From contig CALIIG010000120.1 of assembly GCA_938018155.1 (NCBI GenBank), positions 1 through 15,769 of the forward strand: a DNA stretch of 15,769 nt, written 5' to 3'. This DNA is from an uncultured Prevotella sp. Its GTDB lineage: Bacteria > Bacteroidota > Bacteroidia > Bacteroidales > Bacteroidaceae. The position numbers and the translations under genes were made by a program. Each line of letters opens with the position of its first letter. Position 1 is the first letter of the stretch. Of the stretch, positions 1-8,517 are shown in pieces. The notes under the pieces are model-generated. The model made no database searches. It worked only from the letters and a program-made list of their open reading frames with translations, and was not told where the DNA came from.

Positions 1-65
1 CGGCCGTCGAACGATGGGTATGACGGCCGTCGTACGCGCTGCTGACGGCCGTCGAACGCCGGCAT
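1..65. repeat. GACGGCCGTC palindrome array A (cut by window start)
   Basis: Three copies of a 10-bp perfect palindrome, GACGGCCGTC, are visible: 1-8 (first two bases lost at the window edge), 22-31 and 44-53. Palindrome centres are 23 and 22 bases apart. Each copy is followed by a 12-13-base spacer beginning G-A-ACG or G-T-ACG (AACGATGGGTAT, TACGCGCTGCT, AACGCCGGCATAAC). The array continues to the left of the window. The same palindrome and some of the same spacers recur at 8518-8604. The array lies about 150 bases upstream of serC in DNA with no open reading frame. Function unknown. Confidence 0.9.
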
Positions 66-175
66 AACTCTGTAAAGTGTGTAGGAGAATGCAATACAAA
101 CGGGAGTGTTACAATTAAATGTGATTTAAAAATTTGTATATTCGAAAATAAAAATGTAGATTTGCAATCTACTGT

Positions 176-183
176 TATGTTTG
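176..183 (+). promoter_or_regulatory. Probable -7 element of the serC promoter
   Basis: TATGTTTG matches the Bacteroidetes -7 consensus TAnnTTTG and lies 35 bases before the serC start. No TTTG lies at the expected 19-20 bases upstream (one at 161-164 is too close), so the -33 half is weak. The rest of the gap 66-217 holds nothing else I can name. Confidence 0.4.
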
Positions 184-217
184 TAAAATATTAAGAACTT
201 ATATAAACCACGACGAA

Positions 218-1285
218 ATGAAGAAATTTAATTTTAACGCCGGACCTTCAATTCTTCCACGAGAAGTGATTGAAAACACTGCAAAACAGATTTTAGATTT
301 CAATGGTTCTGGTCTGTCGCTGATGGAAATTAGTCATCGTGCCAAAGACTTTCAACCGGTTGTTGACGAAACTGTCACCCTTATCAAGGAGCTTTTAGAC
401 ATTCCAGAGGGCTACTCGGTGATATTTCTTGGTGGTGGTGCCTCCATGCAGTTCATGCAGATACCCGCTAATTTCCTGATAAAAAAGGCAGGGTATGTCA
501 ACTCTGGCACATGGGCAAAGAAGGCTTTAAAGGAGGCAAAGCTCTTCGGTGAGGTTGTAGAGGTAGCATCTTCAGCCAGTGATAACTACACCCATCTGCC
601 GCATAACTTTGCTATTCCTGCTGATATTGATTACCTACACTTAACTTCAAACAACACCATTTATGGCACAGAGCTGCGCGAAGACATCGATTCGCCCGTG
701 CCATTGATTAGTGACATGAGCTCGGATATTATGAGCCGTCCCGTTGATGTTTCAAAATACACGGCCATTTATGCAGGTGCACAGAAAAACATGGCTATGG
801 CAGGTGTTGCGGTTATTATCGTAAAAGACGATATGCTGGGCAAGGCTCCGCGCGAGTTGCCTACGATGATTGATTACCGTACGCATGTTGAAAAAGGCTC
901 AATGTTCAATACGCCGCCCGTTGTACCCCTGTATTCGCTGCTCGAAACCATGCGCTGGTGCAAGGCTCAGGGCGGTGTAAAAGAGATGGACAGGCGCGCA
1001 CGCGAACGTGCTCACATCCTTTACGACGAAATTGACCGCAATAAGCTGTTCCGCGGTACGGTAGCAACCGATGACCGTTCGCTCATGAACATTTGCTTTG
1101 TCATGAACGACGAGTATAAGGATTTGGAGAAACCGTTCCTCGATTTCGCAACTGGGCATGGCATGGTAGGTATTAAAGGACATCGCTCGGTGGGCGGATT
1201 CCGTGCAAGTTGCTACAATGCGCAGTCGGTAGAAGGCGTGAAGGCTCTTGTAAACTGCATGAAAGAGTTTGAGGCTAAGCATTAA
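218..1285 (+). CDS. serC: Phosphoserine aminotransferase SerC
   Basis: SerC is a PLP-dependent class V aminotransferase that converts 3-phosphohydroxypyruvate and glutamate to phosphoserine and 2-oxoglutarate, the second step of serine synthesis; it also acts on the equivalent pyridoxine-pathway intermediate. The 355 residues match the usual length (about 360). The N-terminus reads FNAGPSILP, the family signature. GGGASMQF (about residues 73-80) is the phosphate-binding segment, and K190 in GAQKN is the expected Schiff-base lysine. The C-terminus contains [15 protein letters not shown], typical of SerC. The start ATG at 218 follows an A-rich leader and puts FNAGPS at residues 5-10, as expected. 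It is followed 28 bases later by serA, so the two are probably cotranscribed. Confidence 0.97.
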   Translation: MKKFNFNAGPSILPREVIENTAKQILDFNGSGLSLMEISHRAKDFQPVVDETVTLIKELLDIPEGYSVIFLGGGASMQFMQIPANFLIKKAGYVNSGTWAKKALKEAKLFGEVVEVASSASDNYTHLPHNFAIPADIDYLHLTSNNTIYGTELREDIDSPVPLISDMSSDIMSRPVDVSKYTAIYAGAQKNMAMAGVAVIIVKDDMLGKAPRELPTMIDYRTHVEKGSMFNTPPVVPLYSLLETMRWCKAQGGVKEMDRRARERAHILYDEIDRNKLFRGTVATDDRSLMNICFVMNDEYKDLEKPFLDFATGHGMVGIKGHRSVGGFRASCYNAQSVEGVKALVNCMKEFEAKH

Positions 1286-1313
1286 ATTTAAACCTTTTAA
1301 AGACATTAGACCC

Positions 1314-2231
1314 ATGAAAGTATTGGTGGCAACCGAGAAGCCTTTTGCGTCAATGGCAATTGAAGGCATTAGAAAGGAAACAGAAGGAGCAGGGCATGAG
1401 CTTGTGCTTCTGGAGAAATATACCGATCGTAACGAACTTCTTGCAGCAGTAAAAGATGCTGATGCAATGATTGTTCGGTCGGATAAGGTGACGGCCGACG
1501 TTTTAGATGCTGCATCAAAACTAAAGATTGTGGTAAGAGCCGGGGCAGGATACGATTCAATTGACACCGCTTATGCCAAATCAAAAGGTATAGTTGTGGA
1601 AAACACGCCGGGGCAAAACTCTAATGCCGTTGCCGAATTGGTGTTCGGATTATTAGTTTATGCCGTGCGCAATTTCTTTAATGGCAAGAGTGGTACTGAG
1701 TTAAAAGGAAAGAAATTAGGTATATTAGCCTTTGGTAATGTTGGGCGAAATGTGGCCCGAATAGGCAAAGGCTTTGGTATGGAATTGTATGCTTTCGATG
1801 AATTTTGCCCGGCAAAGGTCATCGAAGAGGCTGGTGTACATGCAGTAAAATCGCGTGATGAGCTGTTCAAACAGTGCGATATTGTTTCACTTCACATCCC
1901 GGCAACACCCGAAACACAGAAGAGTATCAACTACGATGTGGTGAACTTAATGAAGAAAGGTGGTATATTGGTTAACACAGCACGCAAGGAAGTAATTGAT
2001 GAAGCGGGCTTATTGAGGCTGATGGCCGAGCGCGGGGATCTGAAATTCTTAACCGATATTATGCCCGATGCGACAGAAGAGTTTTCCAAATTCGACGGCC
2101 GATACTTTACAACACCTAAGAAAATGGGAGCCCAGACGGCTGAAGCCAACATCAATGCCGGCATAGCGGCAGCCCGTCAAATCAACAGTTTTTTTGCAAC
2201 GGGCGATGAAACGTTCCGCGTTAACAAGTAA
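1314..2231 (+). CDS. serA: D-3-phosphoglycerate dehydrogenase, short type
   Basis: This is a D-2-hydroxyacid dehydrogenase of the SerA group, which oxidises 3-phosphoglycerate to 3-phosphohydroxypyruvate with NAD. I start it at ATG 1314 (305 residues): the upstream in-frame ATG at 1269 lies inside serC and would add 15 atypical residues, while MKVLVATEKPF is a normal family start. The nucleotide-binding loop is A139-F-G141-NV-G144, with Ala in place of the first Gly. R224 in NTARKE is the conserved catalytic arginine. The segment that normally reads TPHxG with the catalytic His reads T267-P-K-K-M-G here, so Lys269/270 replaces His. The C-terminal ACT or ASB regulatory domains of longer SerA proteins are absent, so feedback control by serine through them is unlikely. 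Placement directly after serC supports the role. Confidence 0.92.
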   Translation: MKVLVATEKPFASMAIEGIRKETEGAGHELVLLEKYTDRNELLAAVKDADAMIVRSDKVTADVLDAASKLKIVVRAGAGYDSIDTAYAKSKGIVVENTPGQNSNAVAELVFGLLVYAVRNFFNGKSGTELKGKKLGILAFGNVGRNVARIGKGFGMELYAFDEFCPAKVIEEAGVHAVKSRDELFKQCDIVSLHIPATPETQKSINYDVVNLMKKGGILVNTARKEVIDEAGLLRLMAERGDLKFLTDIMPDATEEFSKFDGRYFTTPKKMGAQTAEANINAGIAAARQINSFFATGDETFRVNK

Positions 2232-2256
2232 ATAGCTGAAGCTCTGTTTTTATTAT

Positions 2257-2285
2257 CTCCCTCCTTTTCATACTGTGGAGAGGAG
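2257..2285 (+). other. Imperfect hairpin in the serA-DUF1015 gap
   Basis: CTCCCTCC (2257-2264) can pair with GGAGAGGAG (2277-2285) with one bulged A and a 12-base loop. No T-run follows directly, so it is not a classical terminator. It could be an mRNA processing or attenuation structure between serA and the next gene, or chance. Confidence 0.25.
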
Positions 2286-2304
2286 CGATACTTAATTTCC
2301 CATC

Positions 2305-2312
2305 TACTTTTG
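2305..2312 (+). promoter_or_regulatory. Possible -7 element upstream of the DUF1015 gene
   Basis: TACTTTTG fits TAnnTTTG and lies 22 bases before the ATG at 2335. No TTTG or TTG stands at the expected -33 distance, so this may only boost transcription that already reads through from serC-serA. Confidence 0.3.
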
Positions 2313-2334
2313 TTACACCTGAAAATCTTTATTT

Positions 2335-3582
2335 ATGGCTACTGTTAAACCCTTTAGAGGCATTCGCCCTCCCGAACATCTTGTTGAACGCATAGAATCG
2401 CGCCCATATGATGTGCTCGATTCAGAAGAAGCCCGCCAGGAGGCTGCCGATAATGAAATGTCTCTTTATCATATTACTAAGCCCGAAATTAACTTTGGGG
2501 TAGAGGTCTCTGAGTTTGATGCTCAGGCTTATGACAGCGCAAAGGAACAGTTTGAGAAGTTTCAGGAACGCGGTTGGCTTGTACAGGATAAACAAGACTG
2601 TTACTATATCTATGCCCAGACGATGGAAGGGCGGACACAGTATGGGCTTGTTGTGTGTGCTTCTGTGCACGATTATGTGAACGGTGTGATTAAAAAGCAC
2701 GAGCTTACCCGTAAGGACAAGGAGGAAAACCGTATGAAACACGTGCGTGCTTGTAACGCAAACATTGAACCTGTATTCTTTGCTTATCCTGACAATATGC
2801 GCCTTAATCAGCTTATTATGCGCTATGCGGCAACCCAACCATTGTACGATTTCATCGCACCTGTTGACGGATTCCGGCATCAATTTTGGGTAATCAGTAA
2901 GCCTGAAGATATAAAAACCATCACCGATGAGTTTGCATCTATGCCCGCTTTGTACATAGCCGACGGGCATCACCGCACGGCAGCTGCTGCCCTTGTGGGA
3001 GCAGAGAAAGGGAAGAACAATGCTGCCGGAGGTGGAGAACATGAACATGATTACTTCATGGCGGTGTGCTTCCAGGCCAGTCAGCTCACAATTCTCGATT
3101 ATAACAGGGTTATCAAAGACCTGAATGGGATGTCGTCAGAAGAGTTTTTGACAAAACTTAATGATGATTTCATAGTGGAAAAAAAGGGGACAGCGAACTA
3201 TAAACCACAGCATTTGCACGAATTTTCGCTATATCTCGATGGTAGTTGGTATAGTTTGACTGCACGCCCGGGGACTTATGACGATGCCGACGCTATTGGC
3301 GTACTGGATGTTGACATATCATCGAGGCTTATTTTGGATAAATTGATGGGAATAAAAGACCTGCGTTCAGACAATCGAATCGACTTCGTTGGAGGGTTGC
3401 GTGGTTTGGATGAGCTTAAAAAGCGCGTAGATAGTGGCGAGTGTCGATGGGCCCTTGCGTTGTATCCCGTATCAATGCAGCAAATTATGAACATTGCAGA
3501 TTCAGGTAAAATCATGCCGCCTAAAGCAACATGGTTCGAGCCTAAGCTAAGAAGCGGACTGGTAATACACAAATTAGAGTAG
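2335..3582 (+). CDS. DUF1015 family protein in the serine operon
   Basis: The 415-residue protein is recognised as DUF1015 by its N-terminal FRGIRPPEHLVERIESRPYDVLDSEEA and by the central signature Y207-IADGHHR-TAAAA (D210-G-H-H-R214). There is no signal peptide or membrane segment, so it is cytoplasmic. The family has no function that I know to be proven. The G-H-H-R motif resembles the nucleotide- or phosphate-binding turn of the ParB/sulfiredoxin fold, which also includes the free-serine kinases SerK and SbnI; that similarity is from memory and is not an assignment. Because it follows serC and serA, a role in phosphoserine or serine metabolism is plausible. The gap to serA is 103 bases and to the next gene 5 bases. 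Length is typical of the family. Confidence 0.85.
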   Translation: MATVKPFRGIRPPEHLVERIESRPYDVLDSEEARQEAADNEMSLYHITKPEINFGVEVSEFDAQAYDSAKEQFEKFQERGWLVQDKQDCYYIYAQTMEGRTQYGLVVCASVHDYVNGVIKKHELTRKDKEENRMKHVRACNANIEPVFFAYPDNMRLNQLIMRYAATQPLYDFIAPVDGFRHQFWVISKPEDIKTITDEFASMPALYIADGHHRTAAAALVGAEKGKNNAAGGGEHEHDYFMAVCFQASQLTILDYNRVIKDLNGMSSEEFLTKLNDDFIVEKKGTANYKPQHLHEFSLYLDGSWYSLTARPGTYDDADAIGVLDVDISSRLILDKLMGIKDLRSDNRIDFVGGLRGLDELKKRVDSGECRWALALYPVSMQQIMNIADSGKIMPPKATWFEPKLRSGLVIHKLE

Positions 3583-3587
3583 GCCTC

Positions 3588-4172
3588 ATGGAGGATAGGT
3601 ATCTTACAATAAATTCAACAGGCAAAGGATATTATACGGAAAAGCGAAACAAATTTTATGCATTTGCACATCATGTAGAGACAATTGATGAGTGCAAAAG
3701 ACTGATAAGCGAGTATCGTAAGAAGTATTATGATGCCCGTCACTGCTGTTATGCCTATATGTTAGGGCCGGAAAGGCAGGTATTTCGCGCCAATGACGAC
3801 GGAGAACCATCATCTACAGGCGGCAAGCCTATTATGGGACAAATCAACTCAAATGAACTGACAGACATTCTAGTTTGCGTGATAAGGTATTATGGTGGCG
3901 TCAATTTGGGAACGTCAGGATTGATAGAAGCCTATCGCACAGCGGCAGCGGCAGCCATTGACGATGCCGAAAAGATAGAGTGTTTTCAAAAGGAAGAGGT
4001 GAAGTTTCATTTTACCTATCCCATGATGAATGGTGTAATGCGAATAGTAAAAGAGATGAATCCTGCCATTGTTTCGCAAAGTTTTGATAACGATTGTGAC
4101 ATTACATTATCTATAAGAGCCAGTCAGGCGGAGCTGTTAAAATCGAAATTGGAGAAACTTGCCTTTGAATAA
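3588..4172 (+). CDS. YigZ/IMPACT family protein (UPF0029)
   Basis: The 194-residue cytoplasmic protein has the UPF0029 (IMPACT N-terminal) domain at about residues 15-125. Its signature includes HHVETIDECKRLI, ARHCCYAYMLG, the segment NDDGEPSSTGGKPI, and VCVIRYYGGVNLGTSGLIEAYRTAA. A smaller DUF1949-like C-terminal domain spans about 135-190. Eukaryotic IMPACT proteins regulate the eIF2-alpha kinase GCN2; the bacterial members have the fold but no settled function, and ribosome or RNA binding has been suggested. It begins 5 bases after the DUF1015 stop, so it is almost certainly in the same transcript. Length is typical (about 200 residues). Confidence 0.9.
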   Translation: MEDRYLTINSTGKGYYTEKRNKFYAFAHHVETIDECKRLISEYRKKYYDARHCCYAYMLGPERQVFRANDDGEPSSTGGKPIMGQINSNELTDILVCVIRYYGGVNLGTSGLIEAYRTAAAAAIDDAEKIECFQKEEVKFHFTYPMMNGVMRIVKEMNPAIVSQSFDNDCDITLSIRASQAELLKSKLEKLAFE

Positions 4173-4193
4173 ATGGCAACTTCGGTTTAATAA

Positions 4194-4221
4194 ACGTTAA
4201 GAATATTGTTTTATTTAACGT
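4194..4221 (+). other. Weak hairpin after the YigZ-family gene
   Basis: ACGTTAA (4194-4200) is complementary to TTAACGT (4215-4221), with a 14-base loop. A short T-stretch follows only after GTC, so termination is possible but not convincing. It lies 21 bases after the stop codon and just before the tRNA promoter. Confidence 0.25.
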
Positions 4222-4224
4222 GTC

Positions 4225-4256
4225 TTTCGTATTTACATACATTTTCTTTACCTTTG
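4225..4256 (+). promoter_or_regulatory. Promoter of tRNA-Ser
   Basis: TACCTTTG (4249-4256) matches the -7 consensus TAnnTTTG, and TTTC (4225-4228) stands 20 bases upstream as an acceptable -33 element. The tRNA begins 14 bases after the -7 element, as expected for a tRNA gene with a very short leader. Confidence 0.65.
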
Positions 4257-4269
4257 CATTACAGTTAAA

Positions 4270-4360
4270 GGAAGATTGGCAGAGTGACCGAATGCGCTGG
4301 ACTCGAAATCCGGTATACCCCTTTCGGGTATCGGGGGTTTGAATCCCTCATCTTCCGCCA
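4270..4360 (+). tRNA. tRNA-Ser(CGA)
   Basis: The 91-base sequence folds as a class II tRNA. The acceptor stem GGAAGAT (4270-4276) pairs with ATCTTCC (4350-4356), followed by discriminator G and an encoded CCA (4358-4360). The anticodon stem is CTGGA/TCCGG (4297-4301 with 4309-4313), the loop CTCGAAA, and the anticodon CGA lies at 4304-4306, reading serine codon UCG. The long variable arm is a hairpin TACCC-CTTTC-GGGTA. The T arm is GGGGG-TTTGAAT-CCCTC with one G-T pair. The gene has its own promoter and terminator and is not linked to other tRNAs here. Confidence 0.97.
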
Positions 4361-4366
4361 CGATGT

Positions 4367-4399
4367 AAATCCTGACCGTTTATGGTTGGGATTTTTTTT
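4367..4399 (+). terminator. Rho-independent terminator of tRNA-Ser
   Basis: AAATCCTGACC (4367-4377) pairs with GGTTGGGATTT (4384-4394) over 11 base pairs including two wobble pairs, with loop GTTTAT, and runs into a T-tract ending at 4399. It starts 7 bases after the CCA end. Confidence 0.85.
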
Positions 4400-4430
4400 A
4401 TTTCTTGCATCGCTTTGAAGTAAAATTACT

Positions 4431-4438
4431 TATCTTTG
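4431..4438 (+). promoter_or_regulatory. -7 element upstream of the DUF4375-like gene
   Basis: TATCTTTG matches TAnnTTTG and lies 22 bases before the ATG at 4461. Upstream TTG/TTTG candidates (4405-4407 and 4414-4417) are 23 and 13 bases away, neither ideal. Because a terminator lies just upstream, a promoter is needed here to express the following three genes. Confidence 0.45.
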
Positions 4439-4460
4439 TAGTCAACATAAGCAGAAAAGA

Positions 4461-4979
4461 ATGGGAAAATCAACAGGGGTCATTGTAAAAGACGCTGATC
4501 TTCGACATGCAGCAGAAGCTGGAATGGACGAGTTTATTAAAGTCTTTACAGATGCTATTTACGATTTTATAGGAGGAGAACTCAATGCAGACAACATGGG
4601 CACGCTGAATTCGGATCAGATTACCTTGCTTGCCTACGTTATTTTACGCGATAATGTGATGGACGGAGGCTTTATAGAGCTGATACATAACGGTTATGGC
4701 GGTTTTATTTTTCTAAATCCTTTCGGCAAGGCTATGCGAGAATGGGGGCTCCGTGATTTATATAAGATTATTCGAAAATGCCATCGTTTCTATATGATTC
4801 ACCATGAATCGATAGAGAAAGACTGCACACAGGAGGAGTTTGATGCGCTGTATGAACAATACCCTATGTTTGACGACTTCGACGATGCTTTCGTAGAGGG
4901 AGAAGAAAACTTTACTACTTGTGTTGCCAATTACGTGGATGAACATATTGATAACTTTGCAACGATAGTCAATGAATAA
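4461..4979 (+). CDS. DMP19/DUF4375-like cytoplasmic protein
   Basis: This 172-residue acidic protein has no signal peptide or transmembrane segment. Its middle, from about residue 50, reads [31 protein letters not shown], which resembles the helical DMP19/DUF4375 pattern (a helix, then xxGGF...N..G). The assignment rests on that pattern only and is moderate. The C-terminus is rich in Asp, Glu and Phe ([18 protein letters not shown]), which fits DMP19-type DNA-mimic or protein-binding acidic proteins, but no function can be given. It is first in a tight cluster: its last 8 bases overlap the smpB start, suggesting translational coupling. Confidence 0.75.
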   Translation: MGKSTGVIVKDADLRHAAEAGMDEFIKVFTDAIYDFIGGELNADNMGTLNSDQITLLAYVILRDNVMDGGFIELIHNGYGGFIFLNPFGKAMREWGLRDLYKIIRKCHRFYMIHHESIEKDCTQEEFDALYEQYPMFDDFDDAFVEGEENFTTCVANYVDEHIDNFATIVNE

Positions 4980-5451
4980 AGCAGAACAGGAACTTCGCCG
5001 AAAGAGTCCGGTACAGATAAGGAACAAAAAGGCTTCGTTTGAGTACAGTTTTGTTGATACTTATACCGCTGGAATTGTCCTGACAGGGACAGAAATTAAG
5101 TCGATTCGTATGGGGAAGGCCTCGCTTGTTGACGCATTTTGCTATATCAATAAAGGAGAAATATGGGTTAAGGGCATGAATATTTCTCCTTATTTCTATG
5201 GTTCTTTTGCCAATGTTCCGGCGAAAAGAGATCGCAAACTCTTGCTTAACAAGCGCGAAATACGACATCTTGCCGAGGACACTAAGGCTCCAGGTTTTAC
5301 CATTGTGCCCACACTCGTTTTTATTGACAGCCATGGACGGGCAAAGATTGATATTGCATTGGCAAGAGGTAAGAAGGAATACGACAAGCGACAAACATTA
5401 AAAGAGAAAGAGGATAGGAGAGAAATGGATCGTGCCATCAAACATTTTTAG
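4972..5451 (+). CDS. smpB: SsrA-binding protein SmpB
   Basis: SmpB binds tmRNA and brings it to stalled ribosomes for trans-translation, so that the nascent chain is tagged for degradation and the ribosome freed. The 159-residue length matches the family (about 160). Visible signatures are [31 protein letters not shown] near the N-terminus, the central barrel with KGMNISPY, the lysine/arginine-rich [10 protein letters not shown], and the C-terminal tail [19 protein letters not shown] that inserts in the mRNA channel. The ATG at 4972 lies inside the end of the preceding gene (8-base overlap) and is the start that gives the standard length. The stop is one base from the metH start. Confidence 0.97.
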   Translation: MNKAEQELRRKSPVQIRNKKASFEYSFVDTYTAGIVLTGTEIKSIRMGKASLVDAFCYINKGEIWVKGMNISPYFYGSFANVPAKRDRKLLLNKREIRHLAEDTKAPGFTIVPTLVFIDSHGRAKIDIALARGKKEYDKRQTLKEKEDRREMDRAIKHF

Positions 5452-5452
5452 C

Positions 5453-8221
5453 ATGAAAACCATAGAAGATGCCATTCAAAATAAGATATTAGTGCTTGAC
5501 GGTGCGATGGGCACGATGATTCAGAATTACCAACTTACGGAGAAAGACTTTCGTGGTGATCAGTTCTTAACAATTGAAGGACAGTTAAAAGGCAACAATG
5601 ACGTCTTGAATATCAGCTGTCCTGACATTGTCCGTACTATACATTGCCGTTATCTTGAGGCTGGTGCCGACATCATAGAAACCAATACTTTCTCATCCCA
5701 AAGGGTTTCACAAGCCGATTATCATTTAGAAAACGAAGCGCGAAATATGGCTTTGGCCGGAGCCAGAATTGCGCGGAAGGCAGCCGATGACTATGCAACC
5801 GAGGAATGGCCACGCTTTGTTGCCGGTGCGGTTGGACCGACAAACAAAACCCTTTCCATGAGTCCGGATGTAAGCAATCCGGCTTTTCGCGACCTTTTTT
5901 ACGATGAATTGCTCAACGATTACATCGAGCAGATCGACGGATTAATACAGGGAGGCGTTGACGCTATTCTTATAGAGACTATCTTCGACAGCCTTAACGC
6001 GAAGTGTGCCATAGATGCAGCCCAACAGGTTATGCAGCAATGTGGCGTGCATTTGCCTATTATGCTAAGTGTTACAGTTAGCGATTTGGCCGGAAGAACG
6101 CTTAGCGGGCAGACCTTAGACGCCTTTTTGGGTAGTATCAGTTCGTTTAAAATCTTCTCCGTTGGCTTAAATTGTTCGTTTGGAGCACGCCAGATGGCTC
6201 CTTATTTAAAAGCGATTTCGCGCAAAGCTCCTTATTATATTTCGGTGTATCCCAATGCCGGACTGCCCAATTCAATGGGCGTTTATGATGAAACTGCCGA
6301 AAGCATGTCGCCTCAAATAGGCGAGTTTATCGACGAAGGATGGGTGAATATTGTCGGCGGTTGTTGCGGAACCGACGAAACTTTTATCCAGCGTTATTGT
6401 CAGTTGGCAGCAGGCAAAAAGCCTCATATCAGGAATAAGGAATCATCATCACTATGGCTTTCCGGGCTCGAACTGCTGGAAGTTACGCCCGAAGTAGGCT
6501 TTGTCAACGTCGGAGAACGCTGTAATGTGGCTGGCTCTAAGAAGTTTTTGCGTCTTATTTCTGAAAGAAAGTACGACGAAGCCCTGTCTATTGCCCGCAG
6601 GCAGGTGGAAGCAGGGGCCATGGTTATTGATGTAAACATGGATGCTCCGCTGCTCGATGCCCGGCACGAAATGGTTACTTTCCTGAACCTTGTCGCCTCC
6701 GATCCCGATATTTCACGTGTGCCGGTCATGATCGATTCGTCCGATTGGGATGTCGTTCTTGCTGGTTTGAAATGTCTTCAAGGCAAGTGTATCGTCAATT
6801 CTATTTCGCTGAAGGAGGGCGAGGACGTCTTTCTGGCCCATGCCCGTGACGTAAAACGCTTTGGTGCCGCGGTTGTAGTGATGTGCTTTGACGAAACAGG
6901 GCAGGCAGCATCCTTTGACAGAAAGATTGAGATTGCGGCACGCGCCTATCGTCTTCTTACCGAAAAGGCTGGCATAAAAGCCTCTGATATCATCTTCGAT
7001 CCGAACATTCTGTCGATAGCTACGGGCATAGAGGAACACGATTCGTATGCTAAAAATTTTATTCTGGCAACGCAATGGATTCGCAAGAACCTCGCAGGTA
7101 CTCATGTAAGCGGAGGTATAAGCAATCTCAGTTTTTCGTTTCGGGGTAACAATTACATCCGCGAAGCGTTGCATGCCGTATTTCTTTATCATGCCACACA
7201 GGCAGGAATGGACTTCGGCATCATCAATCCGGCATCAAAAATTACCTATGATGATATTCCTTCCGCGTATTTAAGTGTGCTTGAAGACGTCGTTCTCGAC
7301 CGCCGGAAAGGTGCTGCCGACGACCTCATTATGTTGGCCGAGCGCATTCTTAATGGGCAAAGCACCATGCCTGCAGCCTCTTCATCCTCACTCTCCCCGT
7401 CTGCAAAGGACGACTCGCTGGCCGAATGGCGTAGCGAAACATTGCAAAATCGTTTAATCTATGCACTACGAAAAGGAATTTCTGACTATTTAGAGGTAGA
7501 TCTAAATGAGGCTCTTTCCGTATACTCTCGGGCGGTAGACATTATCGAAGGCCCGCTGATGGATGGTATGAATAAGGTAGGAGAGCTTTTCGGTGCGGGC
7601 AAAATGTTTCTGCCGCAGGTTGTAAAGACTGCACGAACCATGAAGCAGGCCGTAGCCATTCTGCAACCATACATCGAGGCGGAGAAAACAAAGGTGTCGT
7701 CAAGTGCGGGTAAGGTAGTGATGGCTACGGTTAAAGGCGACGTTCATGACATTGGTAAAAACATCGTCAGTGTGGTGATGGGGTGTAACAATTACGAGGT
7801 TATCGACATGGGTGTCATGGTTCCTGCCGACCAGATTGTGCAGAAAATTCAGGACACTCACGCCGATGTCGTTGGATTAAGCGGCCTGATAACTCCCTCG
7901 TTAGAGGAAATGATTAATACCGTTAAGGAAATGGAGCGTGCCGGAATACGTATTCCTGTGCTTATCGGCGGGGCGACAACGTCTGAGCTTCATGTTGCAC
8001 TGAAGATAGCACCCGTTTATAGTGGGCCGGTAATATGGATGAAGGATGCGTCGCAAAGTGCACCAATCCTTTCAAAATTATTGAATGCCGACGAGTGTTC
8101 TACATTCTGGAAGCAGCTGCAGAACAGGTATGAAACGCTGCGAAAAGACTATCAACAGGAGCAGCAACGTATTTTATCGCTGGACGATGCAAGAAAAAAC
8201 AAATTGAATTTATTTAACTGA
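5453..8221 (+). CDS. metH: Cobalamin-dependent methionine synthase, short form
   Basis: MetH transfers the methyl group of 5-methyltetrahydrofolate to homocysteine through cobalamin. I choose ATG 5453, one base after smpB; the in-frame ATG at 5432 is inside smpB. The 922-residue product has the homocysteine domain (about 1-325) with zinc ligands C241 (GLNCSFG), C304 and C305 (GGCCGT). The pterin domain (about 345-620) begins at [16 protein letters not shown], and the cobalamin part (cap about 670-760, binding about 755-890) has GD763-V-H765-[12 protein letters not shown] and LIGGATTS; H765 is the cobalt ligand. The AdoMet-binding reactivation domain that makes E. coli MetH 1227 residues long is absent: the protein ends just after SLDDARKNK. 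No downstream frame encodes that domain. There is no cobalamin riboswitch upstream. Confidence 0.95.
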   Translation: MKTIEDAIQNKILVLDGAMGTMIQNYQLTEKDFRGDQFLTIEGQLKGNNDVLNISCPDIVRTIHCRYLEAGADIIETNTFSSQRVSQADYHLENEARNMALAGARIARKAADDYATEEWPRFVAGAVGPTNKTLSMSPDVSNPAFRDLFYDELLNDYIEQIDGLIQGGVDAILIETIFDSLNAKCAIDAAQQVMQQCGVHLPIMLSVTVSDLAGRTLSGQTLDAFLGSISSFKIFSVGLNCSFGARQMAPYLKAISRKAPYYISVYPNAGLPNSMGVYDETAESMSPQIGEFIDEGWVNIVGGCCGTDETFIQRYCQLAAGKKPHIRNKESSSLWLSGLELLEVTPEVGFVNVGERCNVAGSKKFLRLISERKYDEALSIARRQVEAGAMVIDVNMDAPLLDARHEMVTFLNLVASDPDISRVPVMIDSSDWDVVLAGLKCLQGKCIVNSISLKEGEDVFLAHARDVKRFGAAVVVMCFDETGQAASFDRKIEIAARAYRLLTEKAGIKASDIIFDPNILSIATGIEEHDSYAKNFILATQWIRKNLAGTHVSGGISNLSFSFRGNNYIREALHAVFLYHATQAGMDFGIINPASKITYDDIPSAYLSVLEDVVLDRRKGAADDLIMLAERILNGQSTMPAASSSSLSPSAKDDSLAEWRSETLQNRLIYALRKGISDYLEVDLNEALSVYSRAVDIIEGPLMDGMNKVGELFGAGKMFLPQVVKTARTMKQAVAILQPYIEAEKTKVSSSAGKVVMATVKGDVHDIGKNIVSVVMGCNNYEVIDMGVMVPADQIVQKIQDTHADVVGLSGLITPSLEEMINTVKEMERAGIRIPVLIGGATTSELHVALKIAPVYSGPVIWMKDASQSAPILSKLLNADECSTFWKQLQNRYETLRKDYQQEQQRILSLDDARKNKLNLFN

Positions 8222-8411
8222 TTACATACAAATCTTTCGTATACCTTGCATAATATCGTCAGTTTTAAGCCTGTAAAACTCAATATGGAGTATATCATTA
8301 CCTCCACCAAAGGAGATGAAATATTTCAGCAATAATAGCAATTTGGTCTTTCTGCATCGTGCCAATATTGTACGATTTCATCGATATTTTTTGATTTTCA
8401 AATGGTTTATT

Positions 8412-8445
8412 AACGAGCCCGTTATTAAACAGGCCCGTTTTGTTT
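8412..8445 (+). terminator. Possible terminator downstream of metH
   Basis: AACGAGCC (8412-8419) pairs with GGCCCGTT (8432-8439) with a single A-C mismatch, loop of 12 bases, followed by the T-rich TTTTGTTT. It is 191 bases after the metH stop, far for a terminator but the first candidate. Confidence 0.4.
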
Positions 8446-8446
8446 G

Positions 8447-8485
8447 AATGTTTCTGCCGAATAGCAGAAACGTTTAGGCCTTTTT
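8447..8485 (+). terminator. Second hairpin with T-rich tail
   Basis: AATGTTTCTGC (8447-8457) pairs with GCAGAAACGTT (8464-8474) over 11 base pairs including one wobble, loop CGAATA. A T-run comes at 8481-8485 after TAGGCC. The stem is stronger than that of the preceding hairpin, but the T-run is offset by six bases, so this may be a tandem terminator or another RNA structure. Confidence 0.4.
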
Positions 8486-8517
8486 GCTTCTTTGTTTGCG
8501 GTATAATGTTGTTGTCC

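Larger units (their letters stand above)
8222..8517. other. Non-coding gap after metH, left part
   Basis: No convincing gene lies between metH and the lipoprotein gene at 8837. This left part holds two hairpins (8412-8445, 8447-8485), listed separately. A 144-codon open frame on the minus strand (8298-8732) crosses the repeat array and has no recognisable protein features. GTATAATGTT at 8501-8510 recurs as GTATAACGTT at 8614-8623 on the other side of the array. Confidence 0.6.

Noticed and set aside
899..1567. 222-codon open frame on the minus strand
   Set aside because: It lies antisense across the end of serC and the start of serA, both certain genes; its composition looks like a shadow frame and it has no recognisable domain.
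5432..5452. Upstream start for metH at 5432
   Set aside because: It lies within the smpB coding end; ATG 5453 is one base after the smpB stop and gives a normal MetH N-terminus ([20 protein letters not shown]).
5300..5452. Cobalamin riboswitch controlling metH
   Set aside because: There is no gap upstream of metH: the leader region is smpB coding sequence, and no B12-box-like segment is seen.
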